A stretch of DNA of 5,138 nt from Hyphomonadaceae bacterium (lineage in GTDB: Bacteria; Pseudomonadota; Alphaproteobacteria; Caulobacterales; Aquidulcibacteraceae). The stretch covers positions 1 through 5,138 of the forward strand of contig DPWD01000263.1 in assembly GCA_003526465.1 (NCBI GenBank), read 5' to 3'. A model generated the notes under the pieces. That model did no database searches, was not told where the DNA came from, and saw only the letters and a list, made by a program, of their open reading frames with translations. Of the stretch, positions 1 through 5,138 are shown piece after piece; the first letter of the stretch is position 1, and every line of letters starts with the position of its first letter. A program made the position numbers and the translations under genes.

Positions 1-1473
1 GCGCTGGCCCTCCGGCGACAATCCCCATTGCGCGACCGCATCGCACAAGGCCACCGCATCCGCGCTGGCGAGATCATTGGCGCTGCGCACGCCGCAGGCG
101 ACCAGAGCTTGCGCCTCGCGCGATTTCAGGCCCGGCGCCGTGCACGCAAGCAAGGCTTGCGCCTGCCAATCTCGGATCGTTTGCGCCGAGATGTGGCGCG
201 CGTCTGCCTTAGCTTCGGCCTCTTCCGGCGCGAGCGCGAGAAGATCGGCGACGGTTTTTACACCGAGCGCTTCAAGTCGCTTGGCGGTTTTCGGGCCGAT
301 CGAGGGCGCCTGCACGACCGGCGCGGAATCGGTGAGCGTGCAGCGCGGCAGTGTTTTTTCCTTCTTCGCTAACGGCGCGCCGACGGGCAATTCGCGCGGC
401 AAAGGCGGCGGCGCTTTCATCACTCGTTGCGGGCGCGGCGCTGGCACAACATCAAGCTCGATGATCTTCGCGGTCGGCCTAGCGGGCGGGCGCGCGGGAG
501 CACTGACACGTCCGCCGGCCTTGGCCCCAATTTCGCGCGGCCATTTGGCGTCGAGCGAAGAAAGCGGCGTTTTCAGCACTTCAGCGGCGTGCAATTCGCG
601 CACCACCTTGTCGTCTTCACCCAGAGTCGTGCGCACCTTGCCGGTGCGGCGAAACTCTTCGTATTGGGCCAGCACTTCGCGGCGCGCCGCGCCATCCTCA
701 ATCGCCGACGCCAAGGCCTGGATTGGCATGTCCAGCGTTAGCAGCAGCGCTTGCAGCGCGCCGTTGACGCGCGCTGGAACCACGCCCGCCTCTTCGATGG
801 CGCGGTCGAGGATGCGCGCGAGGCCCACGATTGCGTGGCCGACGAGCGGCGCGATTGCGGCGCAGATGGCGTTGTCGAGACCAGCTTTCGGATTGCGTGC
901 GCCCGCTTCGAAATCATAGTGCTCGATGACGAGCTCGTAGTGCGTATTCGCGGCCTTGGCCCCTGCGCGCACCATGGCGGCAAGCCATTGATCGCCGCCG
1001 GGCGCTGCGATGTCCGGATAGCCGCTCGCCTCCAGCATCGACTGAAACACTTTGTACGACTTGGAAAAGCTCTGCTCCACCGCACGGTGGATGACCCCCT
1101 CTTCCTCGGTCTGATGAGTGTGGAAGGGCTGGATCGGGTCGACGTAATAATGGCTCAGCACGCCGGCCGACCACGCGGCCTGCTTCCAGTCACGATCGCG
1201 CAGCGCCCGCACAGTGCGCCGGTACCATTCCTCGCACGCTTCGATTGCGCCGCCCCATTCGCCCTCGCGCACATGGAGCACGTGGTTTTTGAAATCCTTG
1301 AACTCATCGTCCGGGGCCTTTGCCCCGGCGAGGTATTCGCCGTGATGGTGCAGTAGTAGCTCGCGCCACGCCCGCGCGTCCGGCGAGCGCAGATGACGCA
1401 AGGCCTCGAGCGCCAGCCGGTGATGGTTGGAGCGGCATCGGCTCGCGAAAACCACTGCGTACAGGAGCGACAT
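1..1473 (-). CDS. Zinc-dependent phospholipase C / P1-nuclease-like protein with C-terminal helix-hairpin-helix (DUF4332-type) region, 3' end beyond window
   Basis: The minus strand is open from ATG at 1473 to the left edge: 491 codons without a stop, so the C-terminus is missing. An in-frame TAA about 30 bases upstream, with no other start between, fixes the start; a weak GAGG lies 10 bases before it. Residues 12-135 carry the zinc-PLC/P1-nuclease ligand pattern: H17/H18, then APDDEFKDFKNHVLHV (D55, D56, H64, H67), then SHYYVDPIQPFHTH (H108, D112, H118), then H129 and E133. Residues 315-385 are a Pro/Ala/Lys-rich linker. Residues 390-475 hold two helix-hairpin-helix-like units (SIGPKTAKRLEALGV and PGLKSREAQALVACGV), as in DUF4332. 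There is no clear signal peptide and no N-terminal Trp, the extra zinc ligand of secreted clostridial and bacillar enzymes, so I infer a cytoplasmic protein. The substrate is unknown: phospholipid or nucleic acid. It lies 61 bp downstream of the DUF262 gene on the same strand. Confidence 0.9.
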   Translation of the reverse strand, partial: MSLLYAVVFASRCRSNHHRLALEALRHLRSPDARAWRELLLHHHGEYLAGAKAPDDEFKDFKNHVLHVREGEWGGAIEACEEWYRRTVRALRDRDWKQAAWSAGVLSHYYVDPIQPFHTHQTEEEGVIHRAVEQSFSKSYKVFQSMLEASGYPDIAAPGGDQWLAAMVRAGAKAANTHYELVIEHYDFEAGARNPKAGLDNAICAAIAPLVGHAIVGLARILDRAIEEAGVVPARVNGALQALLLTLDMPIQALASAIEDGAARREVLAQYEEFRRTGKVRTTLGEDDKVVRELHAAEVLKTPLSSLDAKWPREIGAKAGGRVSAPARPPARPTAKIIELDVVPAPRPQRVMKAPPPLPRELPVGAPLAKKEKTLPRCTLTDSAPVVQAPSIGPKTAKRLEALGVKTVADLLALAPEEAEAKADARHISAQTIRDWQAQALLACTAPGLKSREAQALVACGVRSANDLASADAVALCDAVAQWGLSPEGQR

Positions 1474-1500
1474 GCGCTTTTCGCCTCGGCAATGAAGGAG

Positions 1501-1541
1501 GCGTTAATCGTTTTGCGCTTCGGTTAGCGGAGCGTTAATCG
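1501..1541. repeat. 10-bp direct repeat GCGTTAATCG, two copies 31 bp apart
   Basis: GCGTTAATCG occurs at 1501-1510 and again, identically, at 1532-1541. The second copy overlaps the stop codon and last codons of the DUF262-DUF1524 gene. The first lies in the 61-bp gap before the phospholipase-like gene. The 31-bp period is close to three helical turns, which would put both copies on one DNA face. It could be a regulator site for the downstream gene or chance. No transcription terminator is visible in this gap: the best hairpin (1516-1519 with 1526-1529) has only 4-bp arms and no U-tract on the minus strand. Confidence 0.35.
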
Positions 1542-3196
1542 CCGCGCACAATGCCCCAATCTTCGCACAGAATGCGGACCAGGCGCTCATGACGCTGCTC
1601 GATGGCTTGCAGCGTCCATTCCGGGATGCCGACGATGTCCTTGGTCACCGCGTGCACCGGCGCCCCGCGCGAGGCGAGATAGATTTCGCGCTTCTTCGGA
1701 TAGGGTTTGTTGTCGGCGTCGCGATTCTGGTCGTGGGTGATCAGAATGAGATTGCCGAGCAGGTGCGCGAGTTCGGCGCGCAGAGCGGGATCGGGAAAAC
1801 GCTCGTTCCACCACGCGCCGCCGCCCTTGGGCAGCACATGCTCCACGGTGACATCGTCGGTCATGGAGAGGATGTGGCCTTCCGGCATCGCCGCCTCGAG
1901 CCGCATCAGCAGCAGCCGGCGCTGGCGGTCGCGCTTGCGCGAGCGATTGAGCGTGGCGATGAACCGCATGTGCTCGGTTTCGTTAAGCTCGAGCCCCTTG
2001 GGGCCGTGGAGCGATTTATCGTCGCCGGCGTGCTTGACGGCATGGGCATAGCGGGCCTCGCGCACGCGATTGTCGATGATCGAGAGTTCGCAGGCGAAGG
2101 TGAAACGGTCGAGCGCCCGGAAAAAAGCGCGCGCGCGATCGTGGTCTTGGCCATATCCGGCCAGGAAGGCGATCGCGGCTGGGGCCCAATCCCATTCTTC
2201 CACCTGCTTCATCAGCGCCACGCGCCGATTGACCTCGTCGCTCCATTGCCCGGCGTCGATCGAGCAGGAAAAGATCGCGCGCAGAGCGTGGGCGTAGCGC
2301 GGCAATTGATCGAACAAGAACACGCGCACGCCGCCGGTGCGGTCGACGGCGGCTCGGAACGAGGCAAGATCGCCGGGCGAACGCACCTGCTCGCCAACAA
2401 GCAAGAACGGCATCATGTAGAGAAGACGGGCGAAGTTCTCCCGCTCGAACATGTCCTCGGTCTGCTCCCATTTGCGCGCCGCGGCGTCGGCGTCGGCGTC
2501 GGAGAGATCGGAGTTTTCGAGAAGGTCGCTCTTGATAAGATCCGCCCCCGAGAGCGGCGAGCCATGCATGTTGAGCGAGTGAAACACGGTTTGCGCGCAG
2601 CCTCGCTCGTCAGCATCGACCACGTTCAAGGTGCAGCAGCGCACCACGTACGCCATGAATTTTTCGAGTTCGCCGTTATCGGCGATTTTCGACAGCTCAG
2701 CCTCGATCGTGGCGGCGGCGACACAGAGCTGATCCTTCGAGTCGACCCCGGTCTCGGCGTGCTTGGCGAGTTCGGCCATGTGGCCCGGCTCCTGCACGAA
2801 GCCACGATAGAAATTCGCGTCGTCCTCGCGCAGCATTAGCCGAGGCTGCTCGCCATCCATGATGAGCGTCTGGAAGGGCTCGCCGCGGGCGTTGAGGCGG
2901 TCGCGGACGTAAGCGATGATCATGGTCAAAGTGGCCAGACGCTGCTGGCCGTCGGAAATCTCGAACTTGCCGCGGCTGTTCTTCACCAGCACGATCTGGC
3001 CGATGAAGTAGAAGGTGGCGCCGCGCTTGAACGCCGCCCACAGATCCTGGTTCAGCTGCCGCACCTCGCGCTCGCCCCAAGTGTAGGGACGCTGGTAGCG
3101 CGGGACCTTAAGCCCCGGCCTGCGCGTCAGGACGCCAGCGACATTGAGGATTTGGGAGACCAGCCCATACGGCAGTTCGCCAAAGATTCCGGCCAT
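1535..3196 (-). CDS. DUF262-DUF1524 protein, GmrSD/BrxU/SspE-class modification-dependent nuclease (putative)
   Basis: A complete 553-residue protein with both hallmark domains. The N-terminal DUF262 (ParB/sulfiredoxin-like NTPase fold) shows VPRYQRPYTW at 31-40, FYFIGQIVLV at 62-71 and SDGQQRLATL at 81-90, the conserved nucleotide-binding and hydrolysis motif. A further family block, FHSLNMHGSPLSGADLIKSDL, spans 205-225. The C-terminal DUF1524 His-Me finger (HNH) nuclease shows VEHVLP at 451-456 (H453 the likely general base), HLLGNL at 478-483 (N482) and N491. Known relatives cut phage DNA carrying modified bases or sense phosphorothioate; the specificity of this protein cannot be read from sequence. 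Both catalytic centres look intact. At 553 residues it is, from memory, shorter than GmrSD fusions and SspE. The ATG at 3196 is supported by GGAGG four bases upstream and an in-frame TAA 12 codons before it. It starts 124 bp downstream of murI. No separate methylase or phosphorothioation genes lie in the window, which suits a stand-alone type IV-like enzyme. Confidence 0.92.
   Translation of the reverse strand: MAGIFGELPYGLVSQILNVAGVLTRRPGLKVPRYQRPYTWGEREVRQLNQDLWAAFKRGATFYFIGQIVLVKNSRGKFEISDGQQRLATLTMIIAYVRDRLNARGEPFQTLIMDGEQPRLMLREDDANFYRGFVQEPGHMAELAKHAETGVDSKDQLCVAAATIEAELSKIADNGELEKFMAYVVRCCTLNVVDADERGCAQTVFHSLNMHGSPLSGADLIKSDLLENSDLSDADADAAARKWEQTEDMFERENFARLLYMMPFLLVGEQVRSPGDLASFRAAVDRTGGVRVFLFDQLPRYAHALRAIFSCSIDAGQWSDEVNRRVALMKQVEEWDWAPAAIAFLAGYGQDHDRARAFFRALDRFTFACELSIIDNRVREARYAHAVKHAGDDKSLHGPKGLELNETEHMRFIATLNRSRKRDRQRRLLLMRLEAAMPEGHILSMTDDVTVEHVLPKGGGAWWNERFPDPALRAELAHLLGNLILITHDQNRDADNKPYPKKREIYLASRGAPVHAVTKDIVGIPEWTLQAIEQRHERLVRILCEDWGIVRGD
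2483..2500. repeat. Short tandem repeat, GGCGTC x 3, within the DUF262 gene
   Basis: Three perfect copies of a 6-base unit encode the Asp-Ala run at residues 233-238 of the DUF262-DUF1524 protein (context SDADADAAA), in the segment after the DUF262 core. Because the unit is a multiple of three, loss or gain of a copy would change the length of this acidic run but not the frame. It may simply reflect GC-rich codon choice. Confidence 0.55.
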
Positions 3197-3200
3197 GTTT

Positions 3201-3205
3201 CCTCC
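3201..3205 (-). promoter_or_regulatory. Strong Shine-Dalgarno sequence of the DUF262-DUF1524 gene
   Basis: The minus strand reads GTGGAGGAAAC directly before ATG 3196, so a perfect GGAGG sits four bases from the start codon. This is the clearest ribosome binding site in the window and fixes the start. The 124-bp gap upstream (3197-3320) has a TTGACG at 3263-3258 but no matching -10 at normal spacing, so I do not call a promoter there. An 8-bp palindrome, GCGTACGC, lies at 3248-3255. Confidence 0.75.
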
Positions 3206-3320
3206 ACCTGCTCGTCGCCTCGCACTTGATCGTTACCCCGCGATCCCGCGTACGCAACGTCAATCTGGATGGCTTGGCGGTTCGGCGCGGCGAGTCGCTC
3301 AAACAGCACGCATTTCTTGC

Positions 3321-4157
3321 TTAGAAATCCGCTGGGGCTGTGGAGAAATACGGCGCTGGCCCGACGCTCATAAAATCGGCAATCCCGCGAGCCTGGAACG
3401 CTGGAAAGGCGGGGCGCATAGCATCGGCATCGGTGAATCCTGCTTGTCCCAGCCGAGGTTCGCCTGACGGGGCGTTCAAGAGCTGGCGCACGCGCCGCGC
3501 GATCGCTTCGCCAGAATCCAGCCAGACGCAGGGGCGCGGTGCGGCCGCCGCCAGTTCGCGCGCGAGCAAAGGGAAATGCGTGCACGCCAGAGCGACCACA
3601 TCGATCTCGGCGCCGCCGGGAGCGCCGAACAATTGCGCGCATGTCTGCGCAGCCGCATGTGTGATCTCAGATTCTGGCGCACCGGCCAGCTTGCGCTCCG
3701 CCGCTTCCACCAGCTCCGCCGAACCAAGCCGAATAACGCGCTTGCCGGCGGCGAATTGCGCGATGAGTTCGTTGGTGTAGGGGCGCTGCACGGTTGCGGG
3801 CGTTGCTAGCAATCCTATAACGCCGGTTCGTGTAAGCGCCGCGGCAGGCTTAATTGGCGGGACCACACCAACGATTGGGATGGCGAGCGCCGCCCGCACC
3901 GCTTCAAGCGCAATTGTGGAGGCGGTGTTGCAGGCGACGACAATAAGGTCCGGCGCCCAATCCTCGCTGACCCGCGAAAGCAGCGCTGGCACGCGCTCGC
4001 GCAACTGCGCATCGGACTTCAGCCCGTAGGGCAGCCAGGAATTGTCGGCCAGGTAATCCAGGTGCAGCAACGCGTCGGAAGCGGCGATTGCATCGAGTAC
4101 GGAAAGTCCCCCGACGCCCGAATCAAACACCAGGACCCGCTTCGCCACATTAACCAT
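3321..4157 (-). CDS. murI: Glutamate racemase
   Basis: A cofactor-independent racemase that converts L-glutamate to D-glutamate for UDP-MurNAc-peptide synthesis in the cytoplasm. Counting from ATG 4157 the protein has 278 residues, normal for the family. It shows the signature blocks in order: VFDSGVGGLSVLD at 10-22 (catalytic-site D12 and S13), LPYG at 42-45, VVACNTAS at 73-80 (catalytic C76), VVPPIKPAA at 98-106, LLATPATVQRPYT at 116-128, and ALACTHFPLL at 189-198 (second catalytic C192, with H194). All key residues are intact. A GTG at 4178 would add seven residues (M-GIGGST); I prefer ATG 4157 because the added residues resemble no part of the family and neither start has a strong ribosome binding site (GGCGGA lies 8 bases before the ATG). 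It is divergent from the metallo-beta-lactamase-like gene and followed on the same strand by the nuclease gene after 124 bp. No terminator is evident after the TAA at 3321. Confidence 0.97.
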   Translation of the reverse strand: MVNVAKRVLVFDSGVGGLSVLDAIAASDALLHLDYLADNSWLPYGLKSDAQLRERVPALLSRVSEDWAPDLIVVACNTASTIALEAVRAALAIPIVGVVPPIKPAAALTRTGVIGLLATPATVQRPYTNELIAQFAAGKRVIRLGSAELVEAAERKLAGAPESEITHAAAQTCAQLFGAPGGAEIDVVALACTHFPLLARELAAAAPRPCVWLDSGEAIARRVRQLLNAPSGEPRLGQAGFTDADAMRPAFPAFQARGIADFMSVGPAPYFSTAPADF

Positions 4158-4195
4158 TGTTGATCCGCCGATGCCCACCGCGCCCCGCGCGTCGC

Positions 4196-4201
4196 TTTAT
4201 A
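4196..4201 (-). promoter_or_regulatory. Possible -10 element for murI (TATAAA)
   Basis: On the minus strand TATAAA occurs in an AT-rich stretch (4196-4224) that stands out in this GC-rich DNA, 38 bases before ATG 4157. Transcription from it would give a leader of about 30 bases. No convincing -35 hexamer lies at 16-18 bp upstream (the sequence there is CAAAAT), so this is a weak call based on position and composition. Confidence 0.3.
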
Positions 4202-4256
4202 TCATTGATTTTTCTGATATTTTGGCGCCTGGCGGGGTGCATTCACAGCCGCCTCA

Positions 4257-4270
4257 TTTCCATGTGGAAA
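4257..4270. promoter_or_regulatory. Near-palindrome TTTCCA-TG-TGGAAA in the divergent spacer, candidate operator
   Basis: Perfect 6-bp inverted arms (4257-4262 and 4265-4270) flank a 2-bp centre; the symmetry does not extend outward. It lies between the divergent starts, 99 bp from ATG 4157 of murI and 106 bp from ATG 4377 of the plus-strand gene. It could bind a dimeric regulator acting on either gene. The arms are short, so chance occurrence is possible. The remainder of the 219-bp spacer (4158-4376) shows no RNA gene. Confidence 0.35.
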
Positions 4271-4320
4271 CTGAATATTAAGTGCGTTTGCGCGAATCAT
4301 AGATTGGGTTAGTTCTGCTG

Positions 4321-4376
4321 GGTCAGGGGTATACGTCAACGCGCTGCTACGCGCACATACGCAACGGGGTCTGACC
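4321..4376 (+). repeat. Inverted repeat and hairpin in the leader of the metallo-beta-lactamase-like gene
   Basis: GGTCAG at 4321-4326 is complementary to CTGACC at 4371-4376, which abuts the ATG at 4377. Inside this loop a smaller hairpin can form (CGCG 4340-4343 with CGCG 4350-4353, loop CTGCTA). The only ribosome-binding candidate, GGGG at 4366-4369, lies within the enclosed region, so folding could lower translation. The arms are only 6 bp across a 44-base loop, so this is suggestive rather than a known riboswitch class. Confidence 0.3.
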
Positions 4377-5138
4377 ATGAATTCCTTAGGCAAATCTTCG
4401 GTCGTCTTCGTGACGCTCTCCGGGCTGTTTTGGGGAGGTTGGATTCTCGGCGTGCAGACGCCAGAAGGTCAAGAGGCGCTGGCGCGGGCGTACGCGGCTT
4501 ATGCGGAAGACCAGGCCGCCGCCAACGAGGATTTGTTCAACTCCGACGCGCTGCGCGCCATCGTCTGCGGCGGCGACAATTTCGAAGCCGCCGCGCCCAA
4601 GCCTTGCCTGGCGGTGATCGCCGGCGGCAAGCTGTTCGTCGTTGACGCGGGCTCAGGCGCCGCTTCTTCGCTGATGCACCGCAATATTCCGATGGGCCGC
4701 CTGCACGCGGTATTGCTTACCGGAGGCAGTGTCGCGCAGACCGCCGACCTTGGGGAATTGTACGCTAGCAGCGCGCCCAATCGGGCCGAGCCGTTGATGC
4801 CGGTGTATGGCCCCGCCGAAACCCAGCGGATGGTGGACGGCCTGAACCAAGTCGCCGGTCTCGATGGGCTGGGCCAAGGCCTGCAGGCGTGGGGGCCAGG
4901 CCCCGAGCCGGGGCGCTCGGTGATTGTGTTCGAGGAGGACGGCCTCACCGTTTCCGCCTTCACCACGCCGGGCGATTTCGAGAATCACAGGATCGGCTAT
5001 CGCTTTGACTATCGTGGGCGGTCGCTAGTGGTTGGCGGCGACGGACGCGTGGTCGGCGCGCGTGCGGCGGAGAACGCCGAGGTCGTGCTGCAAGGCGCCC
5101 AAAGCGAAGCGCTCGCGCACCTGCACCAAGGCGGCTAC
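4377..5138 (+). CDS. Membrane-anchored or exported metallo-beta-lactamase-fold protein with lost metal ligands (probable pseudoenzyme), 3' end beyond window
   Basis: Open from ATG 4377 to the right edge, 254 codons, C-terminus missing. Residues 8-26 are hydrophobic (VVFVTLSGLFWGGWILG), a signal peptide or anchor, so the rest is probably periplasmic. The body follows the RNase Z/arylsulfatase-like branch of the metallo-beta-lactamase fold: CLAVIAGGKLFVVDAGSGAA at 77-96, HAVLLT at 110-115, DLGEL at 124-128, MPVYGPAETQRMVDGLN at 141-157, EEDGLTVSAF at 186-195 and IGYRFDYRGRSLVVGGD at 206-222. Active relatives have LTHxHxDH where this protein reads LTGGSVAQ (114-121), so all four ligand positions are changed (G116, S118, A120, Q121). 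The His usually found near the HHG and VDH segments is also absent; only the Asp of the GDT-like site (D222) remains. The frame is intact, arguing against a decaying pseudogene. The ribosome binding site is weak (GGGG, 7 bases upstream). The family assignment rests on the conserved surroundings; the loss of catalysis is inferred. Confidence 0.85.
   Translation, partial: MNSLGKSSVVFVTLSGLFWGGWILGVQTPEGQEALARAYAAYAEDQAAANEDLFNSDALRAIVCGGDNFEAAAPKPCLAVIAGGKLFVVDAGSGAASSLMHRNIPMGRLHAVLLTGGSVAQTADLGELYASSAPNRAEPLMPVYGPAETQRMVDGLNQVAGLDGLGQGLQAWGPGPEPGRSVIVFEEDGLTVSAFTTPGDFENHRIGYRFDYRGRSLVVGGDGRVVGARAAENAEVVLQGAQSEALAHLHQGGY

Noticed and set aside
77..919. Long plus-strand open frame of 280 codons, with another at 751-1356
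   Set aside because: Both lie antisense to the zinc-phospholipase-like gene, which has clear family motifs. Their translations are Ser/Ala/Arg-rich without recognisable motifs, as expected for shadows in GC-rich DNA.
1516..1529. Small hairpin CGCT-TCGGTT-AGCG as a possible terminator of the nuclease gene
   Set aside because: It has only 4-bp arms, and no U-tract follows on the minus strand.
1589..2839. Plus-strand open frame of 416 codons
   Set aside because: It is antisense to the DUF262-DUF1524 gene, whose domains and ribosome binding site are unambiguous. The antisense translation shows no family motif.
3248..3255. Palindrome GCGTACGC upstream of the nuclease gene
   Set aside because: An 8-bp palindrome in GC-rich DNA is common, and there is no second copy or flanking symmetry to support an operator.
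3127..3642. Minus-strand 171-codon frame overlapping murI and the gap before the nuclease gene
   Set aside because: It is out of frame with murI and the nuclease gene, Arg-rich and without motifs, and overlaps the conserved C-terminal third of MurI.
4202..4378. Minus-strand 58-codon frame from ATG 4378, with AAGGA just upstream, in the divergent spacer
   Set aside because: The ribosome-binding-like sequence is good, but the peptide resembles nothing I know. It starts antisense inside the first codon of the metallo-beta-lactamase-like gene and shows no coding-type composition. Conservation in relatives would be needed to call it.

Overview
The window reads as ordinary chromosome from a GC-rich alphaproteobacterium. 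Codon third positions are strongly G/C, and several protein families have their closest-looking forms, from memory, in Caulobacterales, Hyphomonadaceae and Rhizobiales. The genus cannot be named from the sequence alone. There are four real genes. Three lie on the minus strand and one on the plus strand, and both outer genes are cut by the window edges.

From left to right: (1) positions 1-1473, minus strand, a zinc-dependent phospholipase C / P1-nuclease-like protein with a C-terminal helix-hairpin-helix (DUF4332-type) region, running off the left edge. (2) 1535-3196, minus strand, a complete 553-residue DUF262-DUF1524 protein of the GmrSD/BrxU/SspE class of modification-dependent nucleases. 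(3) 3321-4157, minus strand, glutamate racemase MurI. (4) 4377-5138, plus strand, the first 254 residues of a membrane-anchored or exported metallo-beta-lactamase-fold protein in which the metal-binding motif has been replaced. The spacer at 4158-4376 separates the divergent genes 3 and 4. It holds a near-palindrome, an inverted repeat beside the start of gene 4 and an AT-rich stretch with a -10-like box for murI.

murI is housekeeping: it supplies D-glutamate for peptidoglycan. The DUF262-DUF1524 gene directly downstream is a likely solitary defence nuclease, 124 bp from murI and 61 bp from the phospholipase/nuclease-like gene. The three minus-strand genes could share a transcript led by murI, but the gaps do not show tight coupling. 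The nuclease gene has its own strong Shine-Dalgarno sequence.

The points most worth a second look are the metallo-beta-lactamase-fold protein that lacks its metal ligands, and the adjacency of a modification-dependent nuclease to a P1-nuclease-superfamily domain fused to helix-hairpin-helix motifs. No tRNA, rRNA, CRISPR array, insertion sequence, attachment site or origin was seen.
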